A program made the translations under genes and the position numbers. The notes below the pieces were generated by a model. It was not told the DNA's origin, made no database searches, and saw only the letters and a list, made by a program, of their open reading frames with translations. DNA of 64,000 bases, from contig NZ_LT707064.1 in assembly GCF_900156465.1 (NCBI RefSeq), positions 1 to 64,000 of the forward strand, given 5' to 3'. Positions 1 to 8,401 of the stretch are shown here, piece by piece (positions within the stretch are counted from its first letter, which is position 1; every line of letters starts with the position of its first letter). The DNA is from Pseudomonas sp. 7SR1. GTDB lineage: Bacteria; Pseudomonadota; Gammaproteobacteria; Pseudomonadales; Pseudomonadaceae.

Positions 1-2
1 GG

Positions 3-2948
3 CGCAACCAGAAGGTCATCGAAGAAACCCCGGCGCCCAACCTGCCCGAGGGAATGGCCGAAGAACTCTGCGCGGCGGCGACCAAGCTGGCCCGGGCGGT
101 GAACTACCGCAGCGCCGGCACTGTGGAGTTCGTGTTCGACAGTGACGCGGGGCGCTTTTATTTCCTGGAGGTCAATACCCGTCTGCAAGTGGAGCACGGC
201 GTCACCGAGCAAGTATGGGGCGTGGACCTGGTGCGCTGGATGGTGGAACTGGCCGCCGGCGAGCTGCCGCCCTTGAGCGAACTGAGCCTGGGCTTGAAAG
301 CCGAGGGGCATGCGATCCAGGCGCGCCTGTATGCCGAAGATCCAGGCCGGGATTTCCAGCCAAGCCCCGGTTTGCTGACGTCCGTGCAATTCCCGCCAAC
401 CGATGGCAAACGCCTGCGCATCGACACCTGGGTCGAGGCCGGTTGCCAGGTCCCGCCCTACTTCGACCCGATGATCGCCAAGGTCATTCATTGGGCGCCC
501 ACACGTGAACAGGCGCGCCTGGGCCTGCACCAGGCGCTGGGAGACAGCCTGCTGTACGGCGTCGAAACCAACCGCGAATACCTGCAACAGATTCTTCTCG
601 ACGCGCCCTTCGCCAACGGCCAGCCCTGGACCCGCTGCCTGGAAACCCTGGTCTATCGCGCCAACACGTTCGAAGTGCTCAGCCCAGGCACCCTGACCAG
701 CGTCCAGGATTATCCAGGTCGCCTCGGCTATTGGGCGGTGGGGGTGCCGCCATCGGGACCGATGGACAGCCGCTCGCTGCGCCTGGGCAATCGCCTGCTG
801 GGGAATGAAGAAGGCGCGGCTGCACTGGAAATCACCATGAGTGGCCCGCTGCTGCGCTTCAACTGCGATGCCCGGGTTGCCGTGACGGGCGCGACGATCG
901 CGTTGAGCCTCAACGATGAACCTGTGCCGATGAACACCCCATTGGCCATCGCCGCCGGCTCCACCCTCGCCATCGGAACCCTTTGCGGCGCCGGGGCGCG
1001 CAGCTATCTGTGCCTGCAGGGCGGCCTGCAGGTACCGGACTACCTGGGCAGCAAAAGTACGTTCACCCTCGGCCAGTTCGGCGGCCACGCCGGGCGCGCA
1101 TTGTGCACCGGCGATGTACTGCACCTGGCTGCGCTGGACGGGCGCCTCGAGTTGCCGTCGATCAGCGAAACGCCCATCGAGTTGCCGCCCGTGCGGCAGA
1201 TCCGTGTGATCTACGGTCCGCACGGCGCGCCCGAATATTTCACCGAGCGCTACATCCAGACCTTCTTCGATACCTCATGGGAAGTGCATTTCAACTCCAG
1301 CCGAACCGGCATCCGACTGATCGGGCCGAAACCCGAATGGGTACGCGCCGATGGCGGCGAGGCCGGACTTCACCCCTCCAATATCCACGACAACCCCTAC
1401 GCCATCGGCGCCGTGGATTTTACCGGCGACATGCCGGTTATCCTCGGCCCCGACGGACCGAGCCTGGGCGGCTTCGTTTGCCCGGTGACCGTGATCGAGG
1501 CGGACCTCTGGCAACTGGGGCAGCTCAAGGCAGGGGACCAGGTGCGCTTCGTGCCGGTGGACCTGAAGACCGCCCGCTCACTGGCCCTGAAATGGGCTTG
1601 CTGTGGAAGCGAGCTTGCTCGCGATAGCGATCTGTCAGTCCCCTCGATGTTGGATGTCCCGCCGCTGTCGCGAGCAAGCTCGCTCCCACAGGGGATCGCG
1701 TCGCCTGTGGTGTTGGATATCGGCCAGGACGATACCCACCTGGTGGCAAGATTGTCCGGCGATACCCACCTGCTGCTGGAAATCGGCGCGCCCGAACTGG
1801 ACCTGGTGCTGCGCTTTCGCGCCCATGCCCTGATGCAGGCCCTGGAACAGAAACGACTGGATGGCGTGGTCGACCTGACGCCCGGCATCCGCTCGCTCCA
1901 GGTGCACTACCAGCCCGAGCGATTGCCCCTGGCCGATCTGCTGGCCATCGTCGCCGGAGAATGGGATGCGGTATGCGCCGCGCAAGACCTGCAGGTGCCG
2001 TCGCGCATCGTCCATCTGCCGCTGTCCTGGGACGACCCGGCCTGCCAGCTGGCGATTGAAAAATACATGACCACCGTGCGCAAGGACGCACCCTGGTGCC
2101 CGAGCAACCTGGAGTTCATCCGCCGGATCAACGACCTGCCCAACCTGGACGAAGTGCAACGCACGGTGTTCGAGGCCAGCTACCTGGTGATGGGGCTGGG
2201 CGATGTCTACCTCGGCGCGCCGGTCGCTACCCCGCTGGACCCGCGCCATCGGCTGGTGACCACGAAATACAACCCGGCCCGCACCTGGACCGCGGAAAAC
2301 TCGGTGGGCATCGGCGGTGCCTATCTGTGCGTGTACGGCATGGAAGGGCCTGGCGGCTATCAGTTCGTCGGCCGCACGTTGCAGATGTGGAATCGCTATC
2401 GGGATGTCGCCGCGTTCGAAGGAAAGCCCTGGCTGCTGCGCTTTTTCGACCAGATCCGTTTCTACCCGGTCAGTGCCGATGAGCTGTTGCGCATCCGTCG
2501 GGATTTCCCCCTGGACCGCTTCGACCTTGCCATCGAACACAGCCAGCTCAACCTGGCCGACTACCAGCGTTTCCTGGCGCGGGAAGCCGACAGCATCGCC
2601 GCGTTTCGCCAGCAGCAACAACACGCGTTCAATGCCGAACGCGAGCGCTGGATCGCCAGCGGCCAGGCCCACTTCGACAGCGAGGAACCGACGCCCGCGC
2701 CCACTGAGGACGCAAGGCTGGACGCGGATCAAGTAAGCGTCGACAGCCATATCGCCGGCAACCTCTGGCAGGTCCAGGTGGCCGCCGGCGCACGGGTCGC
2801 CGCCGGAGACGTGCTGGTGATCCTGGAGTCGATGAAAATGGAGATCCCGGTACTGGCTCCGGTGGCCGGCGTGGTGCGCCAGGTGCATGTCCAGCCAGGC
2901 TCGGCGGTGCGTGCCGGACAGCGCGTCGTGGTGCTGCAACGTGACTGA
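3..2948 (+). CDS. uca: Urea carboxylase, 5' partial, with in-frame REP insertion
   Basis: Biotin-dependent enzyme that carboxylates urea to allophanate using ATP and bicarbonate. The frame is open from base 3, so the start lies upstream of the window. Visible in order: the end of the biotin carboxylase domain (to about nt 640), a KipA-like carboxyltransferase half beginning FEVLSPGTLTSVQDYPG (about nt 669-1590), a KipI-like half (about nt 1710-2450), and a C-terminal biotinyl domain with ESMKM, whose biotin-accepting Lys codon is at 2835-2837. The linker between the two carboxyltransferase halves (nt 1599-1700) is translated from a complete REP pair and carries no stop codon. Allophanate hydrolase follows after 22 bp, which confirms the pathway. 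Family assignment is firm. Whether the REP-bearing protein is fully active cannot be judged from sequence. Confidence 0.95.
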   Translation, partial: RNQKVIEETPAPNLPEGMAEELCAAATKLARAVNYRSAGTVEFVFDSDAGRFYFLEVNTRLQVEHGVTEQVWGVDLVRWMVELAAGELPPLSELSLGLKAEGHAIQARLYAEDPGRDFQPSPGLLTSVQFPPTDGKRLRIDTWVEAGCQVPPYFDPMIAKVIHWAPTREQARLGLHQALGDSLLYGVETNREYLQQILLDAPFANGQPWTRCLETLVYRANTFEVLSPGTLTSVQDYPGRLGYWAVGVPPSGPMDSRSLRLGNRLLGNEEGAAALEITMSGPLLRFNCDARVAVTGATIALSLNDEPVPMNTPLAIAAGSTLAIGTLCGAGARSYLCLQGGLQVPDYLGSKSTFTLGQFGGHAGRALCTGDVLHLAALDGRLELPSISETPIELPPVRQIRVIYGPHGAPEYFTERYIQTFFDTSWEVHFNSSRTGIRLIGPKPEWVRADGGEAGLHPSNIHDNPYAIGAVDFTGDMPVILGPDGPSLGGFVCPVTVIEADLWQLGQLKAGDQVRFVPVDLKTARSLALKWACCGSELARDSDLSVPSMLDVPPLSRASSLPQGIASPVVLDIGQDDTHLVARLSGDTHLLLEIGAPELDLVLRFRAHALMQALEQKRLDGVVDLTPGIRSLQVHYQPERLPLADLLAIVAGEWDAVCAAQDLQVPSRIVHLPLSWDDPACQLAIEKYMTTVRKDAPWCPSNLEFIRRINDLPNLDEVQRTVFEASYLVMGLGDVYLGAPVATPLDPRHRLVTTKYNPARTWTAENSVGIGGAYLCVYGMEGPGGYQFVGRTLQMWNRYRDVAAFEGKPWLLRFFDQIRFYPVSADELLRIRRDFPLDRFDLAIEHSQLNLADYQRFLAREADSIAAFRQQQQHAFNAERERWIASGQAHFDSEEPTPAPTEDARLDADQVSVDSHIAGNLWQVQVAAGARVAAGDVLVILESMKMEIPVLAPVAGVVRQVHVQPGSAVRAGQRVVVLQRD
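1599..1700 (+). repeat. Bilateral REP element inside the urea carboxylase reading frame
   Basis: The left arm (about 1602-1628, core GAGCTTGCTCGCGATAGCG) and right arm (about 1663-1690, core TCGCGAGCAAGCTCGCTCCC) are inverted copies of the same Pseudomonas REP found between genes elsewhere in this window. They are separated by about 35 nt. The element is read through in frame, giving a peptide that contains CGSELARDS and SRASSLPQG. Similar read-outs arise by chance from the intergenic REPs at 28.6 and 42.4 kb, so this peptide is repeat-derived and not family sequence. Confidence 0.93.
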
Positions 2949-2970
2949 ACTCAATCGAAGGATCAATGCC

Positions 2971-4749
2971 ATGAGCCCATCCCTACAGCTGGACGACCTG
3001 CGTAACGCCTACCGCAGCGGCGAACTGACGCCTCGCCAACTGATACTGGCCCTGCGGGAAAAAGCCGCCGCGCTCAACCCGGACTACCACCTGTTCATCC
3101 ACCTGTTGTCGCCCGAAGAACTGGAACCCTACCTGGCGGCCCTGGAAAGCCAAGACCTGGAAAACCTGCCCTTGTATGGCGTACCGTTCGCCATCAAGGA
3201 CAACATCGACCTGGCCGGCATTCCCACCACCGCCGCCTGCCCGGCGTTCGCCTACGTGCCGCACCGTTCAGCAAGCATCGTCGAACAGTTGCTGGCGCTG
3301 GGCGCGATTCCCCTTGGCAAGACCAACCTCGACCAGTTCGCCACCGGGCTCAACGGCACCCGCACGCCCTATGGTGCTTGCCGCAACAGTGTCCTGCCCG
3401 ATTATCCGGCGGGTGGCTCCAGCGCCGGATCGCCGCTGGCGGTGGCACTGGGAGTCGCCAGCTTCGCCTTGGGCACCGACACTGCGGGCTCCGGCCGAGT
3501 ACCCGCAGCGTTGAACAACCTGGTGGGGTTGAAAGCCACCAAGGGTTTGATTTCCACGGCAGGCGTGATCCCTGCCTGCCGTACGCTGGACTGCGTGACG
3601 ACATTCACCGCAACGGCCCGGGAAGCCAGCCAGCTGCTGGCGCTGACGGCCCGTCTCGACCCGGGGGACGAATACAGCCGTTGCAATCGGCAATGGAACG
3701 ACAGCTCGGCTTTCGGCGTGCCGCAACGCTTTCGCTTCGGCGTTGCGCGCCAGCAGGACCTGGAGTTTTTCGGCTGCGATGAAGGACCCAGCTTGTTTCA
3801 GGAGGCCATCGAGCGCCTCGAACGCCTGGGCGGCGAGGCGGTGGAGCTGGACCTGTCGCCCTTCCTCGAAGCTGCGCGCCTGCTTTATGAAGGCCCCTGG
3901 GTGGCCGAGCGCTACAGCGTGGTCGGTGAGTTGATGGAGCGTCAGCCCGATGCGGTCCTGCCGGTCATCCGCGCAGTACTGGCGAAAGCGCCCGGCGTGG
4001 ATGGCGTGCAGACCTTCCGCGCCCAGTATCGCCTGCAAGCACTCAAGGCCCGATGCGACCGTGCCCTGCAAAGCCTCGACTGCGTACTCACCCCCACCAT
4101 CGGTCGCCCGGTGACCCTCGCCGAGCTCGCCGCCGAACCGGTACTGCGCAATTCGGAGCTGGGTTACTACACCAACTTCATGAACCTGCTGGACTACGCC
4201 GCCGTGGCCGTCCCCAGCGCATTCATGGCCAATGGTCTGCCCTGGGGCGTGACGTTGTTCGGTCGGGCCTTCACCGATCAATACCTGCTGAGCGTCGCCG
4301 ACGCCTTGCAGCGCCAGCAGATGCCGGCACTGCCAGTTCCTGTCAACCCGGCGCGTCATGATCGGGCACGGCTGGTGGTCTGTGGCGCGCATCTCGATGG
4401 GCTGGCCTTGAACTGGCAGCTCCAGCGACGCGGCGCCCGCCTGGTCGAAGCCACCCACAGCTCGCCGGATTACCGCCTCTACGCCCTGGCCGGCGGCCCG
4501 CCGCTGCGCCCTGGCATGCTGCGCGTCAATGAGGGCGGCGTGGCGATCGAAGTGGAGGTCTGGGAGTTGCCCAGCAGCGAACTGGGCTCGTTCCTGACCG
4601 GTATTCCCGCGCCGCTGGGGCTGGGCAAGGTGCAGCTCGCCGACGGCCGTTGGGAAAGCGGGTTCATTTGCGAGCCCTATGGCCTGGAAGGCGCGCGGGA
4701 CATCAGCGAACTGGGTGGATGGCGGGCTTACCTTCGAAGCCTGCGATAG
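2971..4749 (+). CDS. atzF: Allophanate hydrolase
   Basis: Hydrolyses allophanate to ammonia and carbon dioxide, the second step of urea degradation after urea carboxylase. The 592-aa protein has an N-terminal amidase-signature domain with the Ser-cisSer-Lys triad: Lys76 in AIKDN, Ser150 in GGSSAGS and Ser174 in DTAGSGR. The C-terminal domain (about residues 460-592) is the one typical of bacterial AtzF. The chosen ATG follows a GAAGGA ribosome site and begins 22 bp after urea carboxylase, so the two are almost certainly co-transcribed. The frame stays open further upstream, but that extension lies inside the biotinyl domain. A GC-rich hairpin follows the stop. Confidence 0.95.
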   Translation: MSPSLQLDDLRNAYRSGELTPRQLILALREKAAALNPDYHLFIHLLSPEELEPYLAALESQDLENLPLYGVPFAIKDNIDLAGIPTTAACPAFAYVPHRSASIVEQLLALGAIPLGKTNLDQFATGLNGTRTPYGACRNSVLPDYPAGGSSAGSPLAVALGVASFALGTDTAGSGRVPAALNNLVGLKATKGLISTAGVIPACRTLDCVTTFTATAREASQLLALTARLDPGDEYSRCNRQWNDSSAFGVPQRFRFGVARQQDLEFFGCDEGPSLFQEAIERLERLGGEAVELDLSPFLEAARLLYEGPWVAERYSVVGELMERQPDAVLPVIRAVLAKAPGVDGVQTFRAQYRLQALKARCDRALQSLDCVLTPTIGRPVTLAELAAEPVLRNSELGYYTNFMNLLDYAAVAVPSAFMANGLPWGVTLFGRAFTDQYLLSVADALQRQQMPALPVPVNPARHDRARLVVCGAHLDGLALNWQLQRRGARLVEATHSSPDYRLYALAGGPPLRPGMLRVNEGGVAIEVEVWELPSSELGSFLTGIPAPLGLGKVQLADGRWESGFICEPYGLEGARDISELGGWRAYLRSLR

Positions 4750-4757
4750 CGGTCAGT

Positions 4758-4783
4758 CGTGGCGAGGCTGCAACCTCGCCACG
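4758..4783 (+). terminator. Hairpin after allophanate hydrolase
   Basis: Perfect 10-bp inverted repeat CGTGGCGAGG / CCTCGCCACG with a 6-nt loop, just after the atzF stop. It has no T-run, so it may be a degenerate member of the GTGGCGAGGGGAT repeat family (other copies at 17.8, 46.9 and 62.1 kb) and not a classical terminator. Confidence 0.55.
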
Positions 4784-4857
4784 GTTCTGCAAATCCGGAC
4801 ACCTTTTCCTGCAAGGCCACTAAACTGATTCCATCGGGTCACGCCAAGGGAATCGCC

Positions 4858-5604
4858 ATGTCGCTTCGTCCGTCGTTGTATTCCCAGCGCTCGCCGGTGC
4901 TGATGTTGGCCATCCTGGTCGGTGCCGGCTTCCTGGTGACCTCGCTGCTGGGGTATTACGCGGCCGGTACATCGCTGCGAGACAACGTCCTCAAGGCGCT
5001 GTACATCAACCTGCTGATCGGTCTGCTGGTCACAGTGGCCGTGGTTGTGGTGCTCTATCGGTTGATCGCCAGTTATCAACAAAGGATCGACGCTCAGTCC
5101 ATCCTTGACGGCCTGACCGAGCTGCCCAATCGCCGGGGCTTCGACCTGTTGGCGGTGCAGGCCCTGCATGAAGCCCAGCGCGAGCCCAAGCCCTTGAGCG
5201 CGTTGTTGCTGGAAGTGGACAACTTCAGGCAACTCGACAGCACCCATGGCCACATCGCCAGCGATCAGTTGCTGACCGCCCTGGCCCGCGACCTGACCGA
5301 CTCACTGCGGCACTCGGACATCGTATGCCGCTGGAGCGCCGACGCTTTCGTCCTGTTGCTCAAGGACACCGATGGGCAGAACGCTTTGAGGATCGCGGAG
5401 AAAACCCGCCAGCACATCCAGCAGCAGCGCTATTTCTGCAGCGGAAAGCAATTGCAGGCCACCATCAGCATCGGCCTGACCACCGTGCAGGACGAAGACA
5501 CCTTGCATAGCCTGCTGTCCCGGGCCGATCATGCGCTGCAACGCGCCCGACAGACCGGAAGCAACCGAACCTGCGTGGAAATGCCCCATTCGAGCTATGA
5601 ATAA
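4858..5604 (+). CDS. Membrane protein with degenerate GGDEF domain
   Basis: 248 aa with two predicted membrane segments (about residues 14-36 and 48-68), then a GGDEF-fold domain starting near DGLTELPNRRGF. The signature GGDEF is replaced by SADAF, so the catalytic Gly-Gly and the metal/nucleotide-binding acidic pair are not intact, and diguanylate cyclase activity is unlikely. The I-site-like RHSD, five residues ahead of the signature position, is retained, which would allow c-di-GMP binding as a receptor (inference). The ATG at 4858 was chosen because the protein then starts just before the first membrane segment. The stop overlaps the start of the next gene by 8 bp, suggesting one transcript with the CWC protein and rsuA. 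Confidence 0.85.
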   Translation: MSLRPSLYSQRSPVLMLAILVGAGFLVTSLLGYYAAGTSLRDNVLKALYINLLIGLLVTVAVVVVLYRLIASYQQRIDAQSILDGLTELPNRRGFDLLAVQALHEAQREPKPLSALLLEVDNFRQLDSTHGHIASDQLLTALARDLTDSLRHSDIVCRWSADAFVLLLKDTDGQNALRIAEKTRQHIQQQRYFCSGKQLQATISIGLTTVQDEDTLHSLLSRADHALQRARQTGSNRTCVEMPHSSYE

Positions 5605-5815
5605 ACCTGACCTCTGCCCCGCCTGCGGCGCCACCAATGACTGCACCCTCGCCGACCCGAAGACCGCCGACCGGGCCTGCTGGTGCTACGGCGTGAGTAT
5701 CGATCAGTCCGTGCTCGAAGCCTTGCCCGCCGAGCTGCGCGACAAGTCCTGCCTGTGCCCGCGATGCGCCCGGGTGGACGACCAGTTGCGCGCCAATGCC
5801 CGACCGATCGCGTAA
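5597..5815 (+). CDS. Cysteine-rich CWC family protein
   Basis: 72-aa protein with many cysteines in CPAC, CWCYG and CLCPRC, matching the small cysteine-rich CWC family of gamma-proteobacteria. The cysteine pairs suggest metal (probably zinc) binding, but no function is established. It starts at an ATG overlapping the end of the GGDEF-like gene by 8 bp and ends 35 bp before rsuA. This arrangement points to translational coupling. Confidence 0.85.
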   Translation: MNKPDLCPACGATNDCTLADPKTADRACWCYGVSIDQSVLEALPAELRDKSCLCPRCARVDDQLRANARPIA

Positions 5816-5850
5816 GATGCCCGCCCTCCGCCTCCTTGCCTGAACTGCCC

Positions 5851-6543
5851 ATGCGCGTCGACCGTTTCCTCAGCAACCTGCCACGTTTCAATCGCCAACA
5901 GGCCCGACTGTTGCTGGTCGAACGCCGGGTGCGGATCGATGGCCAGGTGGTCAATGACCCTCATGCCCAGGTTCGTGAGTTCAGCCGCGTCGAGGTGGAC
6001 GACGAACTGTTGCAGGCCGGTCGACCGGCGCGCTATTTCATGCTGCACAAGCCCACCGGTTGCGTCAGCGCCACCCGTGATCCGCAACACCCCACCGTGC
6101 TGGACTGGCTGGACGAACCGGACAAGGACGACCTGCACATCGCCGGACGCCTGGACTTCAATACCACCGGGCTGATGCTGATCACCAATGACGGCAACTG
6201 GTCGCGGCGCCTGACCCAACCGCAGACCCGGTTGCCCAAGGTCTATTACGTCGAGACCGAGCGAACCATCACGGACGAGTACGCCACCACCTTCGCCCGT
6301 GGCCTGTACTTCGCCTTCGAAGGCCTCACCACCCAACCGGCGGAGCTGACGTTGCTGGGGCCTAATTCCGCGCGGCTGAGCATCGTGGAAGGCCGCTACC
6401 ATCAGGTCAAACGCATGTTCGGCCACTTCGACAACAAAGTGTTGCGCCTGCACCGGGAACGCATGGGTCCATTGGTGCTGGACGCCGACCTGGAGCCGGG
6501 CCGATACCGCGCACTGCGCCCTGACGAGATCCGCCTGATCTGA
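5851..6543 (+). CDS. rsuA: 16S rRNA pseudouridine(516) synthase
   Basis: Converts U516 of 16S rRNA to pseudouridine. The 230-aa protein has an N-terminal S4-like RNA-binding segment (MRVDRFLSNL onward) and the RsuA/RluB catalytic motif GRLDFNTTGL with nucleophile Asp102, the same position as in E. coli RsuA. The length fits the family (231 aa in E. coli). The start was fixed by homology of the N-terminus because the upstream ribosome site is weak and the frame stays open to 5683. It probably shares a transcript with the two preceding genes. Confidence 0.92.
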   Translation: MRVDRFLSNLPRFNRQQARLLLVERRVRIDGQVVNDPHAQVREFSRVEVDDELLQAGRPARYFMLHKPTGCVSATRDPQHPTVLDWLDEPDKDDLHIAGRLDFNTTGLMLITNDGNWSRRLTQPQTRLPKVYYVETERTITDEYATTFARGLYFAFEGLTTQPAELTLLGPNSARLSIVEGRYHQVKRMFGHFDNKVLRLHRERMGPLVLDADLEPGRYRALRPDEIRLI

Positions 6544-6855
6544 ACCGATGACCGTCGGGCAGAAAGTGTCGAACAATTTTTCGAAGGGTACTTGCGCAAC
6601 GGTCGCCCCCCTGCTTGAATCAAACCGTCGGCCGAAATGTGACCGACGAGTCATATCATACTTCCAAGAAACTTTTTGCCGGCCGGGGTCCCCCAGCCCT
6701 CGCGTTATCCACCGGCAATCTGCCCGCCTATAACAACACCCGTCGACCAGTCCTGCCGGATCGACATGGGCCTTATCTTCCAGGCGTATGCCTACCTGTC
6801 ACATTGCCCGTGCAATCTCATTGCGCGCATACCCGCTTGCCAGGAGTCTGATGAC
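6544..6855. other. Intergenic region upstream of phaG
   Basis: About 310 bp with no credible gene. It must hold the phaG promoter, but I see no clear sigma-54 or sigma-70 box. A good ribosome site (AGGAG, 6842-6846) precedes the phaG ATG. Confidence 0.5.
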
Positions 6856-7740
6856 ATGAGGCCAGAAATCGCTGTGCTGGATATACAAGGTCAGTATCGG
6901 GTTTACACGGAGTTCTATCGCGCAGACGCCGCGCAAAAGACCATCATCCTGGTCAACGGCTCGCTGGCCACCACCGCGTCGTTTGCCCAGACCGTCAAGA
7001 ACCTGCATCCGCAATTCAACGTCGTCCTGTACGACCAGCCCTACGCAGGCAAGTCCAAACCCCACAACCGGCACGAAAAAATGCTGACGAAGGAGGATGA
7101 AGGGCAGATTCTCCTGGAACTGATCGACCACTTCGCCGCCGAGCATGTGCTGTCGTTTTCCTGGGGAGGAACCGCCGCGCTGAACGCCTTGGCCCAGCGC
7201 CCACGGCGCATCGAAAAGGCCGTGATCAGCTCGTTCTCTCCCGTGCTCAACGCACCGATGCGCGATTACCTGGAACGTGGCGTCGACTACCTCAGCCACC
7301 TGGACGGCGACCGTGTGGGCCATCTGGTGAACAACACCATCGGCAAGCATCTACCGCCATTGTTCAAGCGCTTCAACTATCGCCATGTCAGCAGCCTGGC
7401 CGAGCATGAATACACCCAGATGCATTTTCATATCAACGAAGTGCTCCACAGCGATCTGGCGTGCTACGTCGATGCGGCGAAGAAAATCAACGTGCCGGTG
7501 CTTTTTCTCAATGGAGAATGGGACGAATACACCACCGCCAACGACGCGAGGCTGTTCGCTCGACATGTGCAGGACAGCACCTTCAGCACGGTACAAGCCA
7601 CGGGGCACTTCCTGGACATGGAACACAAGGCCGCCTGCCGCGACAGCCGCGACGCCTTGCTGAACTTCCTCCAGCCCAGCCGCTATGAAATCCGGTCGCG
7701 CTACAACTACGTGCAGGACCACCATGCGCTGGCCATTTGA
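6856..7740 (+). CDS. phaG: (R)-3-hydroxyacyl-ACP thioesterase/transacylase PhaG
   Basis: Links fatty acid synthesis to medium-chain polyhydroxyalkanoate by releasing or transferring (R)-3-hydroxyacyl groups from ACP. The 294-aa alpha/beta hydrolase starts MRPEIAVLDIQGQYRVYTEF, as in P. putida PhaG, and carries the nucleophile motif SWGG with Ser102. The related RhlA also has Ser102, but the N-terminus and the C-terminus ending in HALAI fit PhaG and not the rhamnolipid enzyme. AGGAG lies 9 bp before the ATG. The gene stands alone, with no PHA synthase or rhlB nearby, as is usual for phaG. A long hairpin follows the stop. Confidence 0.9.
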   Translation: MRPEIAVLDIQGQYRVYTEFYRADAAQKTIILVNGSLATTASFAQTVKNLHPQFNVVLYDQPYAGKSKPHNRHEKMLTKEDEGQILLELIDHFAAEHVLSFSWGGTAALNALAQRPRRIEKAVISSFSPVLNAPMRDYLERGVDYLSHLDGDRVGHLVNNTIGKHLPPLFKRFNYRHVSSLAEHEYTQMHFHINEVLHSDLACYVDAAKKINVPVLFLNGEWDEYTTANDARLFARHVQDSTFSTVQATGHFLDMEHKAACRDSRDALLNFLQPSRYEIRSRYNYVQDHHALAI

Positions 7741-7749
7741 AACCGAGTC

Positions 7750-7789
7750 TTGGCGGGCAAGCCCCTCGATAGCGGGGCCTGCTCGCCAA
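7750..7789 (+). terminator. Hairpin after phaG
   Basis: Near-perfect 16-bp inverted repeat (TTGGCGGGCAAGCCCC against GGGGCCTGCTCGCCAA) 10 bp after the phaG stop. There is no T-run, so it could be a factor-independent terminator lacking its tail or a REP-like palindrome. Confidence 0.5.
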
Positions 7790-7891
7790 CGACCGCACTG
7801 GCCGAAGGCCTGCGCAGGCAAGCGACGTCACCGCCGGTAAAGAAAAACTTCAAATCCACGCCCACTTCTGGTACAAAGTCAGCCGCTCTGA

Positions 7892-7965
7892 GCGGGTGTC
7901 GTATAATGGCATTACTCCAGCTTCCCAAGCTGATAACGAGGGTTCGATTCCCTTCACCCGCTCCA
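7892..7965 (+). tRNA. glyU: tRNA-Gly(CCC)
   Basis: 74-nt cloverleaf with encoded CCA end. Acceptor arms are GCGGGTG (7892-7898) and CACCCGC (7955-7961), the T arm is GAGGGTTCGATTCCCTT, and the anticodon loop TTCCCAA has CCC at 7924-7926. The outermost anticodon-stem pair appears to be C-A, a mismatch. It is followed by an intrinsic terminator. No duplicated 3' end or integrase is seen nearby, so there is no sign of use as an integration site here. Confidence 0.95.
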
Positions 7966-8005
7966 ATCAGATTCCGATCTCACGTCATTCAATGACTGGA
8001 GATAC

Positions 8006-8039
8006 AAAAAAACCGGCCTCCCAGGGCCGGTTTTTTTTT
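8006..8039 (+). terminator. Intrinsic terminator after tRNA-Gly
   Basis: AAACCGGCC / GGCCGGTTT stem with a short loop, flanked by an A-run and a 9-nt T-run. It works for the tRNA on the plus strand and, with the A-run read as T on the other strand, also for the small lipoprotein gene at 8081-8227. Confidence 0.9.
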
Positions 8040-8080
8040 GTTCGATATTTGTACATCGATCATGTCTGCGAGCACATTCG

Positions 8081-8227
8081 TTATTTCTTCTCGGAACCGG
8101 ACTCCTGCATCTGCACCGAAGACTTGGAGCCGTCGGTGTTGTCCTTGGTCTCGTTGTCCGAATTGTCGAAGCAGCCTTGCAAGGCAAGCAGGCAGCAGGC
8201 GAGGCAGAAAGTGCGTGCGAGGTTCAT
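8081..8227 (-). CDS. Small putative lipoprotein (48 aa)
   Basis: Short reading frame on the minus strand encoding a signal sequence MNLARTFCLACCLLALQGC. The lipobox LQGC puts the lipidated Cys at residue 19. It is followed by a hydrophilic tail rich in Asp, Asn, Ser and Lys. It matches the pattern of small Pseudomonas lipoproteins of unknown role. The gene ends about 40 bp from the bidirectional terminator at 8006-8039, which fits an independent short transcript. Confidence 0.75.
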   Translation of the reverse strand: MNLARTFCLACCLLALQGCFDNSDNETKDNTDGSKSSVQMQESGSEKK

Positions 8228-8401
8228 GGCTTACTCCAGGGGATGGGTTTAAACAATGACCCTTGAACATCGCGATGGTTGCGCCATTTTTCGCCCTGAG
8301 CGATGAACGTCCGCAGGCCGTCACGGGGAAGAATGTAAGTAGAATTTTCACCGTTTCGTTGCTGTCACACCAGACAGGTGAATCCTACAAGGAACACAGC
8401 A

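Noticed and set aside
1635..2972. 445-aa reading frame antisense to urea carboxylase
   Set aside because: Shadow of the sense gene; it starts downstream of the carboxylase end and shows no recognisable domain.
4858..5604. Active diguanylate cyclase
   Set aside because: The signature reads SADAF, lacking the residues needed for catalysis.
6856..7740. Calling the hydrolase RhlA
   Set aside because: The N-terminus MRPEIAVLDIQGQYRVY and the C-terminus fit PhaG, and rhlB is absent.
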